Shown: positions 1 to 8,298 of the stretch, piece after piece
Layout of the letters: the number at the start of each line of letters is the position of its first letter
Numbering within the stretch: position 1 is the stretch's first letter
Assembly (NCBI RefSeq): GCF_001375535.1
Contig: NZ_LN831197.1
Span: forward strand, 2,662,098 to 2,726,097
Length of the DNA: 64,000 nucleotides
DNA from: Bacillus niameyensis
GTDB taxonomy: Bacteria; Bacillota; Bacilli; Bacillales; Bacillaceae_C
Direction of reading: 5' to 3'
Notes under the pieces: model-generated
The model's database searches: none
Seen by the model: only the letters and a program-made list of their open reading frames with translations
What the model was told of the DNA's origin: nothing
Translations under genes and position numbers: made by a program

Positions 1-1
1 T

Positions 2-316
2 AAGTTAGAGCGTGATCCTTATTTCGGCTGGATGTTATATGAAAAGAAACGTGGCGAATGGAGTGAAATCTTTTCCTTTACAGAAGAGCCGCAACTGCCA
101 AAAGATTATATTATGGCTTCTTTCTGGTGTGAACATGCACCAGAGTCAATTTTTAGGAAGAGTCCGATGGTTGCGATTCGTACTGCGGAGGGAAGGAATT
201 CTGTTAATGGCGATGAGTTTCGGATTTTTACGAAGGACAGTGTTCGTGCCTTTAAACCGGAGTCAGAGGAAGAGTTTCAGGAAGCTTTGAAAAATCACTT
301 TGGAATTGTTTTATAG
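2..316 (+). CDS. Arylamine N-acetyltransferase, C-terminal part (cut by window edge)
   Basis: The frame is open from base 2 with no start inside the window, so only the last 104 residues or so are visible. The segment reads as the C-terminal barrel and lid of arylamine N-acetyltransferase (NAT): a GW(M/Y)LYE motif followed by EWSEIFSFTEEP, then DYIMASFWCEHAPESIF and an MVAIRT strand. These match the conserved C-terminal half of bacterial NATs, which move an acetyl group from acetyl-CoA to arylamines or hydrazines in the cytoplasm. The catalytic Cys-His-Asp triad lies upstream and cannot be checked. The gene ends 72 bases before a hairpin repeat array and converges on pgmB. Family assignment is from motif recognition. 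Confidence 0.8.
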   Translation, partial: KLERDPYFGWMLYEKKRGEWSEIFSFTEEPQLPKDYIMASFWCEHAPESIFRKSPMVAIRTAEGRNSVNGDEFRIFTKDSVRAFKPESEEEFQEALKNHFGIVL

Positions 317-388
317 ATAGTAGTTCTGGTAAAGGCTATATGGGAGAAACGTCTTGGTGACTGAAATTACCCTATAATAAGCTAAAAA

Positions 389-752
389 GAGACCGCCTCT
401 CATGTCCCATACCATTGATAAAAAGATGTGCTTGGGACGTGAGACTGCCTCTCATGTCCCGTACCATTGAAAAATGGATGTGCTTGGGACGTGAGACCAC
501 CTCTCATGTCCCGTATCATTGAAAAAAGGATGCGCATGGGACATGAGACCACCTCTCATGTCCCGTATCATTGAAAAAAGGATGTGCTTGGGACACGAGA
601 CTGCCTCTCATGTCCCGTATCATTGAAAAAAGGATGTGAATGGGACATGAGACCACCTCTCATGTCCCGTATCATTGAAAAAAGGATGTGCTTGGGACGT
701 GGGACGGCCTCTCATGTCCCATAACGATGAAAAAAGCACGGGAACGGGATAT
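389..752. repeat. Tandem array of seven 52-bp hairpin repeats (array 1)
   Basis: Seven head-to-tail units of exactly 52 bases begin at 389, 441, 493, 545, 597, 649 and 701. Each has a left arm near TCTCATGTCCC and a right arm near GGGACATGAGA around a 25-base A-rich loop, so each can fold as a hairpin. The right arm varies (GGGACATGAGA, GGGACGTGAGA, GGGACACGAGA). The last unit is the most diverged. The array fills the gap between the ends of the convergent NAT and pgmB genes and replaces an ordinary terminator. There are no unique spacers and no coding signal. Its sequence differs from the two arrays near 33 and 49.5 kb, but the period and setting are the same. Confidence 0.95.
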
Positions 753-769
753 GAGTTTGGGTATGTACT

Positions 770-1417
770 TCAATAATACCGCTCCACATCAAAATCCTTC
801 AAAGATCGATAAACAATATCCGCATCTGTTAAATCTTCTTCTCGACCAACACCGATCGCCAGCATCCCGGCAACTTTTGCGGCTTCCAGTCCTGCTTGCG
901 AATCTTCAAAAACAGCACACTCTTCATAGGAAACTCCCAATCGATCAGCTCCTAACGTAAAAACTTCTGGATCGGGTTTTGCCTTGGAAACAGAATTTCC
1001 GTCGATCACAACATCAAAATACGACTCAAGACCGACATTTTTTAGAATGATTGGGGCATTTTTGCTTGCGGAACCAAGGGCGATTTTTACTCCTCGCCCT
1101 TTCAACTCCTGCAATAATTCCAAAACACCTTCTAAAATTTCCGATTCATCAAGTCGCGAAATATATTCAACGTAACGATCGTTTTTTTCGGTTGCCATCT
1201 TCTCCTTCTCTTCCAGAGAAAACTGATCTTGCATATGACCGACTTCTAACAAAATATCCAAAGAAGTCATTCGCGAAACTCCCTTGAGTCTCTCGTTGTC
1301 CTCTATAGTAAATTCAAAGCCCAATTTCCCCGCGAGTTCTTTCCAAGCGAGATAATGATATTTTGCCGTATCGACCAGCACGCCGTCCAAATCGAAAATG
1401 GCACATTTATACTTCAT
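770..1417 (-). CDS. pgmB: Beta-phosphoglucomutase
   Basis: A 215-residue HAD-superfamily enzyme expected to interconvert beta-glucose 1-phosphate and glucose 6-phosphate in the cytoplasm. The N-terminus has the nucleophile motif FDLDGVLVDT (the second Asp acts as acid/base) followed by the cap helix KYHYLAWKELA. Further on are GSASKN (motif II), KAKPDPEVF (motif III lysine) and VFEDSQAG (motif IV). A longer frame reaches 1501, but the ATG at 1417 has a GGAGGG site 7-8 bases upstream and gives the family N-terminus MKYKCAIFDLDG. It starts one base after the stop of the GH65 phosphorylase gene, whose product would be its substrate. It is last in the sugar operon. Confidence 0.93.
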   Translation of the reverse strand: MKYKCAIFDLDGVLVDTAKYHYLAWKELAGKLGFEFTIEDNERLKGVSRMTSLDILLEVGHMQDQFSLEEKEKMATEKNDRYVEYISRLDESEILEGVLELLQELKGRGVKIALGSASKNAPIILKNVGLESYFDVVIDGNSVSKAKPDPEVFTLGADRLGVSYEECAVFEDSQAGLEAAKVAGMLAIGVGREEDLTDADIVYRSLKDFDVERYY

Positions 1418-1418
1418 A

Positions 1419-3692
1419 TCATTTACCCTCCAGTGGAATTTCAACACGATTCTCAAGCTTAACTGGTTTACCATATACGTGGATCGTTTTGCTGCTTCCA
1501 CGGACTAGTGAGAAAGTTGTAGCGCGGTCGCTCACATTTACATCAATGACGCTATCTTCGAAGTGAACTTTAAAATGATACCCTGTCCATTTCTCTGGTA
1601 AAGAAGGGGCGAAATACAATCCGTCTTCCTTAATTCGCAAGCCTCCGAAACCATAGACAATCGCCATATAGTTTCCACCCATATTAGCGGTATGAATGCC
1701 ATCCTTCGTATTTTTATGCGTATTGAATAAATCGAGTTTGGCCGATTCTCCGAAATAAGCGTAAGCTTTATCATACCTTTTCAATTTCGATGCGACGATG
1801 CTAAAGATCGCTGTAGATAAGGAAGAATCGTGCGTCGTAATTTTTTCATAATAATCAAAGGAATGTTCAATTGTACTTATGTCTTGCGCATCTTCTAATA
1901 TGAAGTGAGCTAACACCGTATCTGCTTGTTTACAAACTTGATGACGGTATAAATGAAGCGGATGATAGTGTAAAAGCAATGGGAATTTATCTCCTGGTGT
2001 ACTTTCCAAATCCCATACTTTTTTACTTAAGAAAGAATCATCTTGCGGATTAATATCCAATTCCGCATCATAAGGCAAATACATCTTTTCGGCTGCCTTT
2101 TTAAACTCTTCAATCTCCCTATCAGCCAATTTAATTTTATCGATCACGTTACTCCCTTGTAAAAGCTCATAAAACTTCACTGCCCAATTAAAATTATGTT
2201 GAGCCAATACGTTCGTGTAGTAATTGTTATTGACGATGCACGTATATTCATCAGGACCTGTCACATCGTGAATCATGAACTTTCCATCGTAAAAATGACC
2301 GGCATCTAGCCAAAGTCTCGCTGTTTCAAATATAATTTCAGCACCATATTCGGCAATGAACTCTAAGTCTTTTGTAACTAAATAATAATTAATAATCGAA
2401 TAAGCAATGTCCCCGTTAATATGATACTGGGCAGAACCTGATGGATAATAACCAGAACACTCTTGGCCAGAGATCGTCCGCCATGGATAGAGCGCTCCTT
2501 TTTCATGGCCCATAATCCGAGCATGTTCCCGTGCCGCATCCAAGATGTTATACCTATATTGAATAAGACTTTTAGCTATTTCAGGTTGCGTCAGCAAAAA
2601 GAATGGCTGGATATACATTTCAGTGTCCCAAAAATAATGCCCTTCATATCCTTCTCCACTAAGACCTTTTGCTGCGATATTACTAAAGCGATCTTTACCA
2701 ACCGATTGTAATAATTGATAAAGATTATAATAAGTGGCAATCCGTAAATCCTCATCCCCATATACGTCAACACTTGCGTTCTCCCAATACTCGGTCAAAA
2801 ACTGTTCCTGTTCTTCATATAAATCAGCTAACGGTCTTGAAGCGACCTCTTTCATTAACTGCAAGGCTTGTCCGCGGCAATCATCGTAACGAATTGAATC
2901 ACAAACGATCGTATATTTCGTTAAGCTAATCGATTCATTTTCAGCAATCGTTGTAGTCAGTTCACATTCTGCCGAATCAGCACCGATCTCATTTTTCCAC
3001 TCGCATTCTTTCGATAATTGATTTTTCACGGCGGAACAAACATGTAAATGAGACTTTGAAGTCCGCGAAGCTATAAGGGAAATTCCCTCTTGTTCCTCTG
3101 CTGTTTCCACTAGAATATGCTGAAAGCTTTCTGCCGCAACACGGGGATCATCCGGATTAAAATAATTTTGCACATTACCAAGATGAGTGGAGATAAACTT
3201 TACCTCTCCAGAAAAATTCTTCGCTGTCACTTCATATTCAATCGTAAACAATGGCAATATTTTAAAAGAGGTCATTCTTGTTATGACAATTTCCACTTCA
3301 TGGTTTTTAGGAGAGCGCCAAAGAATCGTTCTCTTTGTTACACCTTTCTCCATATCTAAAGAACGGACACTTTTTAAAACTTTTCCAGAAAACATACTAA
3401 ATTCTTCATCATCAATGAAAAGCTTTATCCCCTGTGTATCAACAACATTCACAATCGTTTGTTTTTCTTCTACAAAACCATATAGCTTTTCGGCTTGTTT
3501 CATCTCCGCTATATCATAAAATCCGTTGATGTATGTTCCTCGAATGGATCCATATCCATCAGGGTAGCCCTCTTCAAAGTTAGAACGGACACCTAAGTAT
3601 CCGTTCGCATTATGAAATAAAGTCTCTTTAACCATTAGCTCTTCACGATCAAGACTGAAATCATCCACTTCATAGACTAAGTTATTATTCAT
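1419..3692 (-). CDS. Glycoside hydrolase family 65 disaccharide phosphorylase
   Basis: A 757-residue GH65 protein. The family splits alpha-glucosides with inorganic phosphate, inverting to beta-glucose 1-phosphate. Visible are an N-terminal beta-sandwich (FHNANGYLGVRSNFEEGY, about 26-43), the (alpha/alpha)6 catalytic barrel from about 310 with HYFWDTEMY (352-360), and the general-acid motif VTGPDEY with Glu482. A C-terminal sheet domain ends in GGLRIKEDGLYFAPSLP. It is cytoplasmic (no signal peptide). The N-terminus does not look like classical maltose phosphorylase, so the substrate could be maltose, kojibiose, nigerose, trehalose or a glucosylglycerol-type glucoside. The ABC transporter upstream presumably brings the sugar in, and pgmB downstream uses the product. 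Family sure, substrate not. Confidence 0.9.
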   Translation of the reverse strand: MNNNLVYEVDDFSLDREELMVKETLFHNANGYLGVRSNFEEGYPDGYGSIRGTYINGFYDIAEMKQAEKLYGFVEEKQTIVNVVDTQGIKLFIDDEEFSMFSGKVLKSVRSLDMEKGVTKRTILWRSPKNHEVEIVITRMTSFKILPLFTIEYEVTAKNFSGEVKFISTHLGNVQNYFNPDDPRVAAESFQHILVETAEEQEGISLIASRTSKSHLHVCSAVKNQLSKECEWKNEIGADSAECELTTTIAENESISLTKYTIVCDSIRYDDCRGQALQLMKEVASRPLADLYEEQEQFLTEYWENASVDVYGDEDLRIATYYNLYQLLQSVGKDRFSNIAAKGLSGEGYEGHYFWDTEMYIQPFFLLTQPEIAKSLIQYRYNILDAAREHARIMGHEKGALYPWRTISGQECSGYYPSGSAQYHINGDIAYSIINYYLVTKDLEFIAEYGAEIIFETARLWLDAGHFYDGKFMIHDVTGPDEYTCIVNNNYYTNVLAQHNFNWAVKFYELLQGSNVIDKIKLADREIEEFKKAAEKMYLPYDAELDINPQDDSFLSKKVWDLESTPGDKFPLLLHYHPLHLYRHQVCKQADTVLAHFILEDAQDISTIEHSFDYYEKITTHDSSLSTAIFSIVASKLKRYDKAYAYFGESAKLDLFNTHKNTKDGIHTANMGGNYMAIVYGFGGLRIKEDGLYFAPSLPEKWTGYHFKVHFEDSVIDVNVSDRATTFSLVRGSSKTIHVYGKPVKLENRVEIPLEGK

Positions 3693-3777
3693 TTACGACA
3701 TACCTTTCGAAAATTATTTGACAGTGCTAAATCAAGTTGGTTGCTTCTAAGCAAATAACTCTCTCATCTGGAGATCA

Positions 3778-4614
3778 TTACTTAATCGCCCCTTCTCCAA
3801 TCCCTTTAATAATGTACTTTTGTGAGATGGCATAGAAAATTACGATCGGAATAATCGTCATCGTTAAGCCTGCCATAGCAAGATTCCATTGGATCGTAAA
3901 TTCTCCAAAGAAATAGAAAGTAGAGAGTGGAATTGTTCGCAAATCTTTATCAGAAAGAGTTAACGATGGCAATAAATAGTCATTCCAAATGGCGATAACA
4001 GCCAAAATCATGACTGTAACGGTAATCGGTTTAAGCATTGGAAAAATTATTCTCCAAAAGATCCCGAACTTAGAAGCCCCGTCAATCATCGCTGCTTCTT
4101 CCAACGTTACTGGAATCGATTTAATAAAACCGTGGTAAAGAAAAACAGACATTCCAGCATGAAAACCAATGTTCATATAAATTAAACCGCCATGCGTATT
4201 AAGCATCGGAATTCCTAGTGTATCGCCAATTCCATTCATAAATTGCATTAATGGCATCATTAACGTCTGAAATGGAATAAGCATCGTCGCAACAAGTGTC
4301 ATAAAGATAATTTTACTTAAAGCATGATCATTTCTTACTAACATCCAAGCAGTCATAGAAGACAGAATAACAATAAAGATGATGGATACAACTGTCACAA
4401 AAAGAGAGTTCTTAAAGGCAAGCAGAAAATTCATTTTTTCCATCGCCGTACTATAGTATTGAAAACTGAACTTCGATGGAAGTGCTAGTGCATTACTATA
4501 GAGTTCCTCACGATTTTTAAAAGAATTCACTAGCATAATGTAAACGGGCGATAGAAAAACGAGCGCGAGGAGGAAAAGTAGTATTTCTGCTAAGAATTTT
4601 CTCGCTCTATTCAT
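3778..4614 (-). CDS. Carbohydrate ABC transporter permease, MalG type
   Basis: A 278-residue inner-membrane permease of the CUT1 class (MalG/LacG family) with six predicted membrane segments; the first covers about residues 8-28. The EAA loop that contacts the ATPase is visible as EEAAMIDGASKFGIFWRIIFPMLKP. The C-terminus IIKGIGEGAIKG-like ending is typical of MalG partners. Its start shares one base with the MalF-type gene stop (TAATG), so the two are translationally coupled. It should form a heterodimer with that protein. No ATPase gene is in the operon, so the pump probably uses a shared MsmX-type ATPase encoded elsewhere (inference). There is an 84-base gap to the GH65 gene. Confidence 0.93.
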   Translation of the reverse strand: MNRARKFLAEILLFLLALVFLSPVYIMLVNSFKNREELYSNALALPSKFSFQYYSTAMEKMNFLLAFKNSLFVTVVSIIFIVILSSMTAWMLVRNDHALSKIIFMTLVATMLIPFQTLMMPLMQFMNGIGDTLGIPMLNTHGGLIYMNIGFHAGMSVFLYHGFIKSIPVTLEEAAMIDGASKFGIFWRIIFPMLKPITVTVMILAVIAIWNDYLLPSLTLSDKDLRTIPLSTFYFFGEFTIQWNLAMAGLTMTIIPIVIFYAISQKYIIKGIGEGAIK

Positions 4615-5489
4615 TACATTTCCACCTCACGTTTCTTCGTAATGTAAACCTGTGTCAGGGTAATTGCAGCCACAACAATGAAGAATAAAATGGCTTTCGC
4701 TTGACCATATCCATAATGACTATAACCGAAAATTTCGTTAAATATATTCATCGCAAATAACTCAGTCGAGTTAACAGGTCCGCCGTTCGTTAGAGAAAGA
4801 TTTACATCGTAAATCTTAAATGCATTTCCAAGTGTTAAAAATAAACAGATCGTGAAGGAGGGCATAAGTAAAGGAAAAATAACTTTTGTAATCCTTTGCC
4901 ACATATTGGCACCATCTACTCTTGCAGCTTCTAGCAATTCATTAGGGATACCTTGTATTCCAGCAAGATAGATAATCATCGTATAGCCGGCCATTTGCCA
5001 TGTAAAAACTACTACAAGTGCAATAAGTGCATATTTCGGATCCAATAACCAATTGAAAAATACTTTACCGAGACCTGTGGACTCTCCAAGTGTTTTAAAA
5101 GCATCAGTAAAGATAAATTGCCATATATAACCTAAAATTAACCCACCGATTAAGTTAGGCATAAAAAGCATCGTCCTAGCTGCTTTAGTTGTGCGCAATT
5201 TAGTTGTAACAAGTAAGGCAAAAGTAAGACCTAATACATTCACAGAAACTAGTGCTAATACAGTGAATTCAATAGTTTTCCATGCAGAAGAAAGAAAACG
5301 TTGATCACTAAATATTTGAACAAAGTTATCAAGACCTACAAAAACCTTAGGATTAGAAGGAATACCATCCCAATCAAAAAATGCGTAATAAATCCCAATA
5401 ATAAATGGGATAATGACGACTGTTGTAAAAATAAACAAAAGTGGCACTGTAAATAATGCGTACCAAAGCTTATCTTTTCCTTTATTCAA
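4614..5489 (-). CDS. Carbohydrate ABC transporter permease, MalF type
   Basis: A 291-residue CUT1 permease with an N-terminal membrane segment (about 12-33) and the EAA loop NELLEAARVDGANMWQRITKVIFPLL near residue 195. It lacks the large extra periplasmic loop of E. coli MalF, as is usual in Firmicutes. It pairs with the MalG-type permease that follows with a one-base overlap, and takes sugar from the lipoprotein encoded upstream. The 110 bases between it and the binding-protein gene hold a hairpin with a T-run, so the permeases are probably made in smaller amounts than the binding protein. Start ATG at 5489, with a GAAGGGA-like ribosome site just upstream. Confidence 0.93.
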   Translation of the reverse strand: MNKGKDKLWYALFTVPLLFIFTTVVIIPFIIGIYYAFFDWDGIPSNPKVFVGLDNFVQIFSDQRFLSSAWKTIEFTVLALVSVNVLGLTFALLVTTKLRTTKAARTMLFMPNLIGGLILGYIWQFIFTDAFKTLGESTGLGKVFFNWLLDPKYALIALVVVFTWQMAGYTMIIYLAGIQGIPNELLEAARVDGANMWQRITKVIFPLLMPSFTICLFLTLGNAFKIYDVNLSLTNGGPVNSTELFAMNIFNEIFGYSHYGYGQAKAILFFIVVAAITLTQVYITKKREVEM

Positions 5490-5516
5490 GACAATCCCTT
5501 CTTTCCAAGTTCATTA

Positions 5517-5566
5517 TAAAAACAAAAGCCCATCACTTTATGTAAATATTACATTTGTGATGGGCT
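5517..5566 (-). terminator. Intra-operon terminator between binding protein and permeases
   Basis: Arms AGCCCATCAC (5527-5536) and GTGATGGGCT (5557-5566) pair perfectly around a 20-base loop. On the minus strand the hairpin is followed by CTTTTGTTTTTAT. It lies between the solute-binding-protein gene and the two permease genes, where a leaky terminator would set high binding-protein and low permease expression. Confidence 0.8.
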
Positions 5567-5599
5567 CCGTTGAGGGACGAAATATTATATCGTAATCGA

Positions 5600-6850
5600 C
5601 TACTTCACACCGTTCGCCCAAGCAGCATCTAATTTTTCGAGGAATTGCTGACCTGTCATATCTTTTGATAAGAAAAATTCTTGTGTTGCTGGTGTAAGAT
5701 CGTTAACAACAATATTTGAAGGATAATAACTACTTGCCCACGGAATAGTTTCACCACTATTCGAAGCATCTAGTACCGCCTGTGATAATGGATCCAAACC
5801 CTTTGCCTCGATATTTGTCATCGCTGGAATAAATCCAAATTCCTCAACAATATAGCGCTTTCCTGTTTCACTTGTGAACATCCAGTTTAAGAACTCGCTC
5901 GCTGCCTTAATCTCAGCTTCGTCCTTCTGACTATTAATTGCCCAGTTATTTCCAACACCAACTGCTAGTTTATCATTTCCTTCAAGCGGGAAAGCCATCA
6001 TCCCAATGTCAAAACCTAACTCATAGTCTTCAAACATCCCGTACGCCCAGTTACCTTGGTGAATCATCGCTGTTTTTCCAGTTGCGAAGTCACCGATATT
6101 ACCATCATAAGTTATTTCTACGGGATTTTTTGCATTAGCCTTGATAGCATCCATAAATTTAGCGAAATCTTGGAATTCCTTAGTATCCGCCATTTTCACC
6201 TCACCTTTGTTTAACTTTTCCAAAAAGGCAAGCGGATCATCTTGGAGTGCAAATGGTGTATTTAAGATGTGTCCAATTAAGAAATAAGCTTCTTGGGACA
6301 ACCCAAAACCATTGATGCCTTGATCATTATATTTCTCCAATACCTTTACAAATGAGTTGTAATCCGTTACATCTTTAGGGTCTACCATGTCTTTGTTATA
6401 AACAATCCCATATCCTTCTACCCCATATGGAATGCCGATAATTTTGTCATCTATTTTCAATTCCATATTAGGCGCAATATTTTTAACATACTCTTCATTA
6501 CTTAAATCATAAAGGTAGGATTTAAGCTTCTCAGTGTGTTCTGGAGTTACGCTAAAAATAGATGGACCTTGATTACTCGACAGTTTTGTTTGCAATTGCT
6601 GCATATATTGGTCACCGGCAGCACCCCATATTTCCACTTTATTTCCTGTTTCTTTCGTATATTCTTTAGCCAAGGCTTCTAATTGGTCTACAATCTCAAC
6701 TTTACTATTAAAGATGGTAATTGTTGGAGCTGATGATTCTTTTCCATTCCCATCTTTATTATCCTTATTCGTTCCACATCCTGCCAAAGCTAATCCAGCG
6801 ACAAGGGAAATTACAAATATTAAAGTAAACATTTTATTAAACTTACGCAT
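5600..6850 (-). CDS. Sugar ABC transporter substrate-binding lipoprotein
   Basis: A 416-residue extracellular solute-binding protein of the family 1 (MalE-like) type. The N-terminus is a lipoprotein signal: positive MRKFNKMF, a hydrophobic stretch, then the lipobox L-A-G-C with Cys25 as the lipid anchor, so it sits on the outer face of the membrane. The mature part starts with a Lys/Asp/Ser-rich linker and TITIFNSK. FATGKTAMIHQGNWA and VGVGNNWAINSQ are typical of the family's sugar cleft. It is first in the operon under a promoter with a LacI-type operator, with an AGGAG ribosome site before ATG 6850. The ligand is probably an alpha-linked disaccharide or oligosaccharide cleaved by the GH65 enzyme (inference from context). 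Confidence 0.93.
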   Translation of the reverse strand: MRKFNKMFTLIFVISLVAGLALAGCGTNKDNKDGNGKESSAPTITIFNSKVEIVDQLEALAKEYTKETGNKVEIWGAAGDQYMQQLQTKLSSNQGPSIFSVTPEHTEKLKSYLYDLSNEEYVKNIAPNMELKIDDKIIGIPYGVEGYGIVYNKDMVDPKDVTDYNSFVKVLEKYNDQGINGFGLSQEAYFLIGHILNTPFALQDDPLAFLEKLNKGEVKMADTKEFQDFAKFMDAIKANAKNPVEITYDGNIGDFATGKTAMIHQGNWAYGMFEDYELGFDIGMMAFPLEGNDKLAVGVGNNWAINSQKDEAEIKAASEFLNWMFTSETGKRYIVEEFGFIPAMTNIEAKGLDPLSQAVLDASNSGETIPWASSYYPSNIVVNDLTPATQEFFLSKDMTGQQFLEKLDAAWANGVK

Positions 6851-6876
6851 TTTATCATCTCCTCTTGATTTTTTCA

Positions 6877-6923
6877 GTAAAACGTTATACTAACAAATTA
6901 ACCAGTTTTGGTAGCGTTGTCAA
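6877..6923 (-). promoter_or_regulatory. SigA promoter and LacI-type operator of the sugar operon
   Basis: On the minus strand TTGACA (6918-6923) and TAATTT (6895-6900) are 17 bases apart. Just downstream, around the expected start point, is GTAAAACGTTATAC (6877-6890), a 14-base palindrome with one mismatch and the central CG typical of LacI-family operators. A repressor bound there would block initiation. The neighbouring LacI gene is the obvious candidate. Confidence 0.8.
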
Positions 6924-7054
6924 GAAGTATTTTCCACTTAACATTATTTGATAAACCTCTACAAATAGGATAATTCAAGTAATTTCCTTAATAATTAGCA
7001 TACTACGGACATTAATAAATATTTATCCTTTTAGAAATTTTTTCGACTTACCAA

Positions 7055-7092
7055 TAAAAAAGGCATGATAACAAGTTATCAGCCCCTTTTTA
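7055..7092 (-). terminator. Terminator of the lacI-type gene
   Basis: An imperfect hairpin with TGATAAC and GTTATCA as core arms, extended by AAAAAGG and CCCCTTTTT, ends in a T-run on the minus strand. It overlaps the last bases of the regulator gene. Confidence 0.7.
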
Positions 7093-7094
7093 CA

Positions 7095-8057
7095 TTATTT
7101 TACTGTTTTTCTCCAATTTATTTTGGCAGTGATTTTAAAGTTTTCATTAGACCCTATACCATGAATCATCTCTAACAATTCTTTTGCAGCTAAATATCCA
7201 CTTTCATAGCGCGGGATTGTTATTGTTGTTAATCCGAATGCCTCTGCCGTACTACTATCATCAAAGCCTGTTACGGAAATATCATCGGGAACTTTATAGT
7301 CGTTTTCCTTCAAAGCTTTTAAAGCGCCAATAGCCATATTATCATTGGCACATACTAAAATTTCTGGAAGGCTGTTACTTAAAATCAAAATGTTCGCCGC
7401 ACGATACCCGCTCTTCTCTGAAAAATCCCCATGATAATAATTAGACCTTTGAAAAGAAATTTGATTTGCTGTTAAAGTATCAAGAAAAGCCTGGAATCTC
7501 TCTTGATGATCCAGAGAACTTTCGTAGCCCCCAATATAACCGAAATTGCGATACCCTTTATCAATCAGAGCCTGCACAAACTCACCCATAACCGTATAAT
7601 TTTCAGTTATAACGCTTTTTATATAATCATTTTCAATAAGCCGATCCATTACAATAATTGGATAATCTGGTTTAGCTGTCGATACGAGAAATTCGTTATT
7701 CATCTCTTTATCAAGGACAATCGCCCCTCTTGTAAAATTGCTACGCATAAAATTTTTACTAGAATTCGTCGTACAGACTATTAAATCAAATCCATTTTCA
7801 GATAAATAATCATTAATTCCTTTAATTATTTTTAAATAAAAGCTTCTTTCAAAATTACTAAAGTTGAATACTATCGTATTAGTACGACCCGTTTTTAAGC
7901 TTTGCCCTATTATATTTGGCCGATAACCCATTTCCTCACATAACTGTAAAATACGTTCTTTCGTTTCCTTCCCTACATTCTTTCGGCCGTTAAGTACATT
8001 TGAGACAGTTGACACAGAAACACCCGCGGCCTTAGCTATATCTTTTAGACCTACCAA
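7095..8057 (-). CDS. LacI-family transcriptional regulator
   Basis: A 320-residue repressor. Residues 3-25 form the helix-turn-helix (LKDIAKAAGVSVSTVSNVLNG), followed by the hinge helix region MGYRPNIIGQSLKTG, then a periplasmic-binding-protein-like effector domain (TNTIVFNFSNF to the end) with the late motif VTGFDDSSTAEAFGLTTI. The start is TTG at 8057 with GGGGTG five bases upstream. It lies just upstream of, and in the same direction as, the sugar operon, and a central-CG operator sits at that operon's promoter. It therefore probably represses the transport and phosphorolysis genes until the sugar or a derivative binds. Own-promoter control is possible but no clear operator was seen there. 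Confidence 0.92.
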   Translation of the reverse strand: MVGLKDIAKAAGVSVSTVSNVLNGRKNVGKETKERILQLCEEMGYRPNIIGQSLKTGRTNTIVFNFSNFERSFYLKIIKGINDYLSENGFDLIVCTTNSSKNFMRSNFTRGAIVLDKEMNNEFLVSTAKPDYPIIVMDRLIENDYIKSVITENYTVMGEFVQALIDKGYRNFGYIGGYESSLDHQERFQAFLDTLTANQISFQRSNYYHGDFSEKSGYRAANILILSNSLPEILVCANDNMAIGALKALKENDYKVPDDISVTGFDDSSTAEAFGLTTITIPRYESGYLAAKELLEMIHGIGSNENFKITAKINWRKTVK

Positions 8058-8298
8058 ATTTTCACCCCATTATCCCTTGTAAAATCTATTGTAAAATTTA
8101 CTTCAGTTTTATAAAATGATTTTACTTCAAAATTAAAAAATATACAAATTGCAATTGCTTGTTTTCTTACAGGGGATTGCATCACCGAAAACTTACGCTT
8201 ATACTCGGAATGGATATACTTTTAAAAAATCAAAAGTCTTAGAACGATGGAACTCAAATTTCGAGACATACTTATATAAATTTTTAGGAGGCAAAACA

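Noticed and set aside
12..290. Plus-strand frame overlapping the NAT end
   Set aside because: The other frame (2-316) has clear NAT motifs; this one is its shadow.
389..752. CRISPR array
   Set aside because: Units are contiguous with no unique spacers, the arms and loops are all repeated, and no cas genes are near.
8091..8101. GTAAAATTTAC before the lacI gene as its own operator
   Set aside because: Lacks the central CG of the operator found at the sugar operon; A/T-rich sequence makes such palindromes likely by chance.
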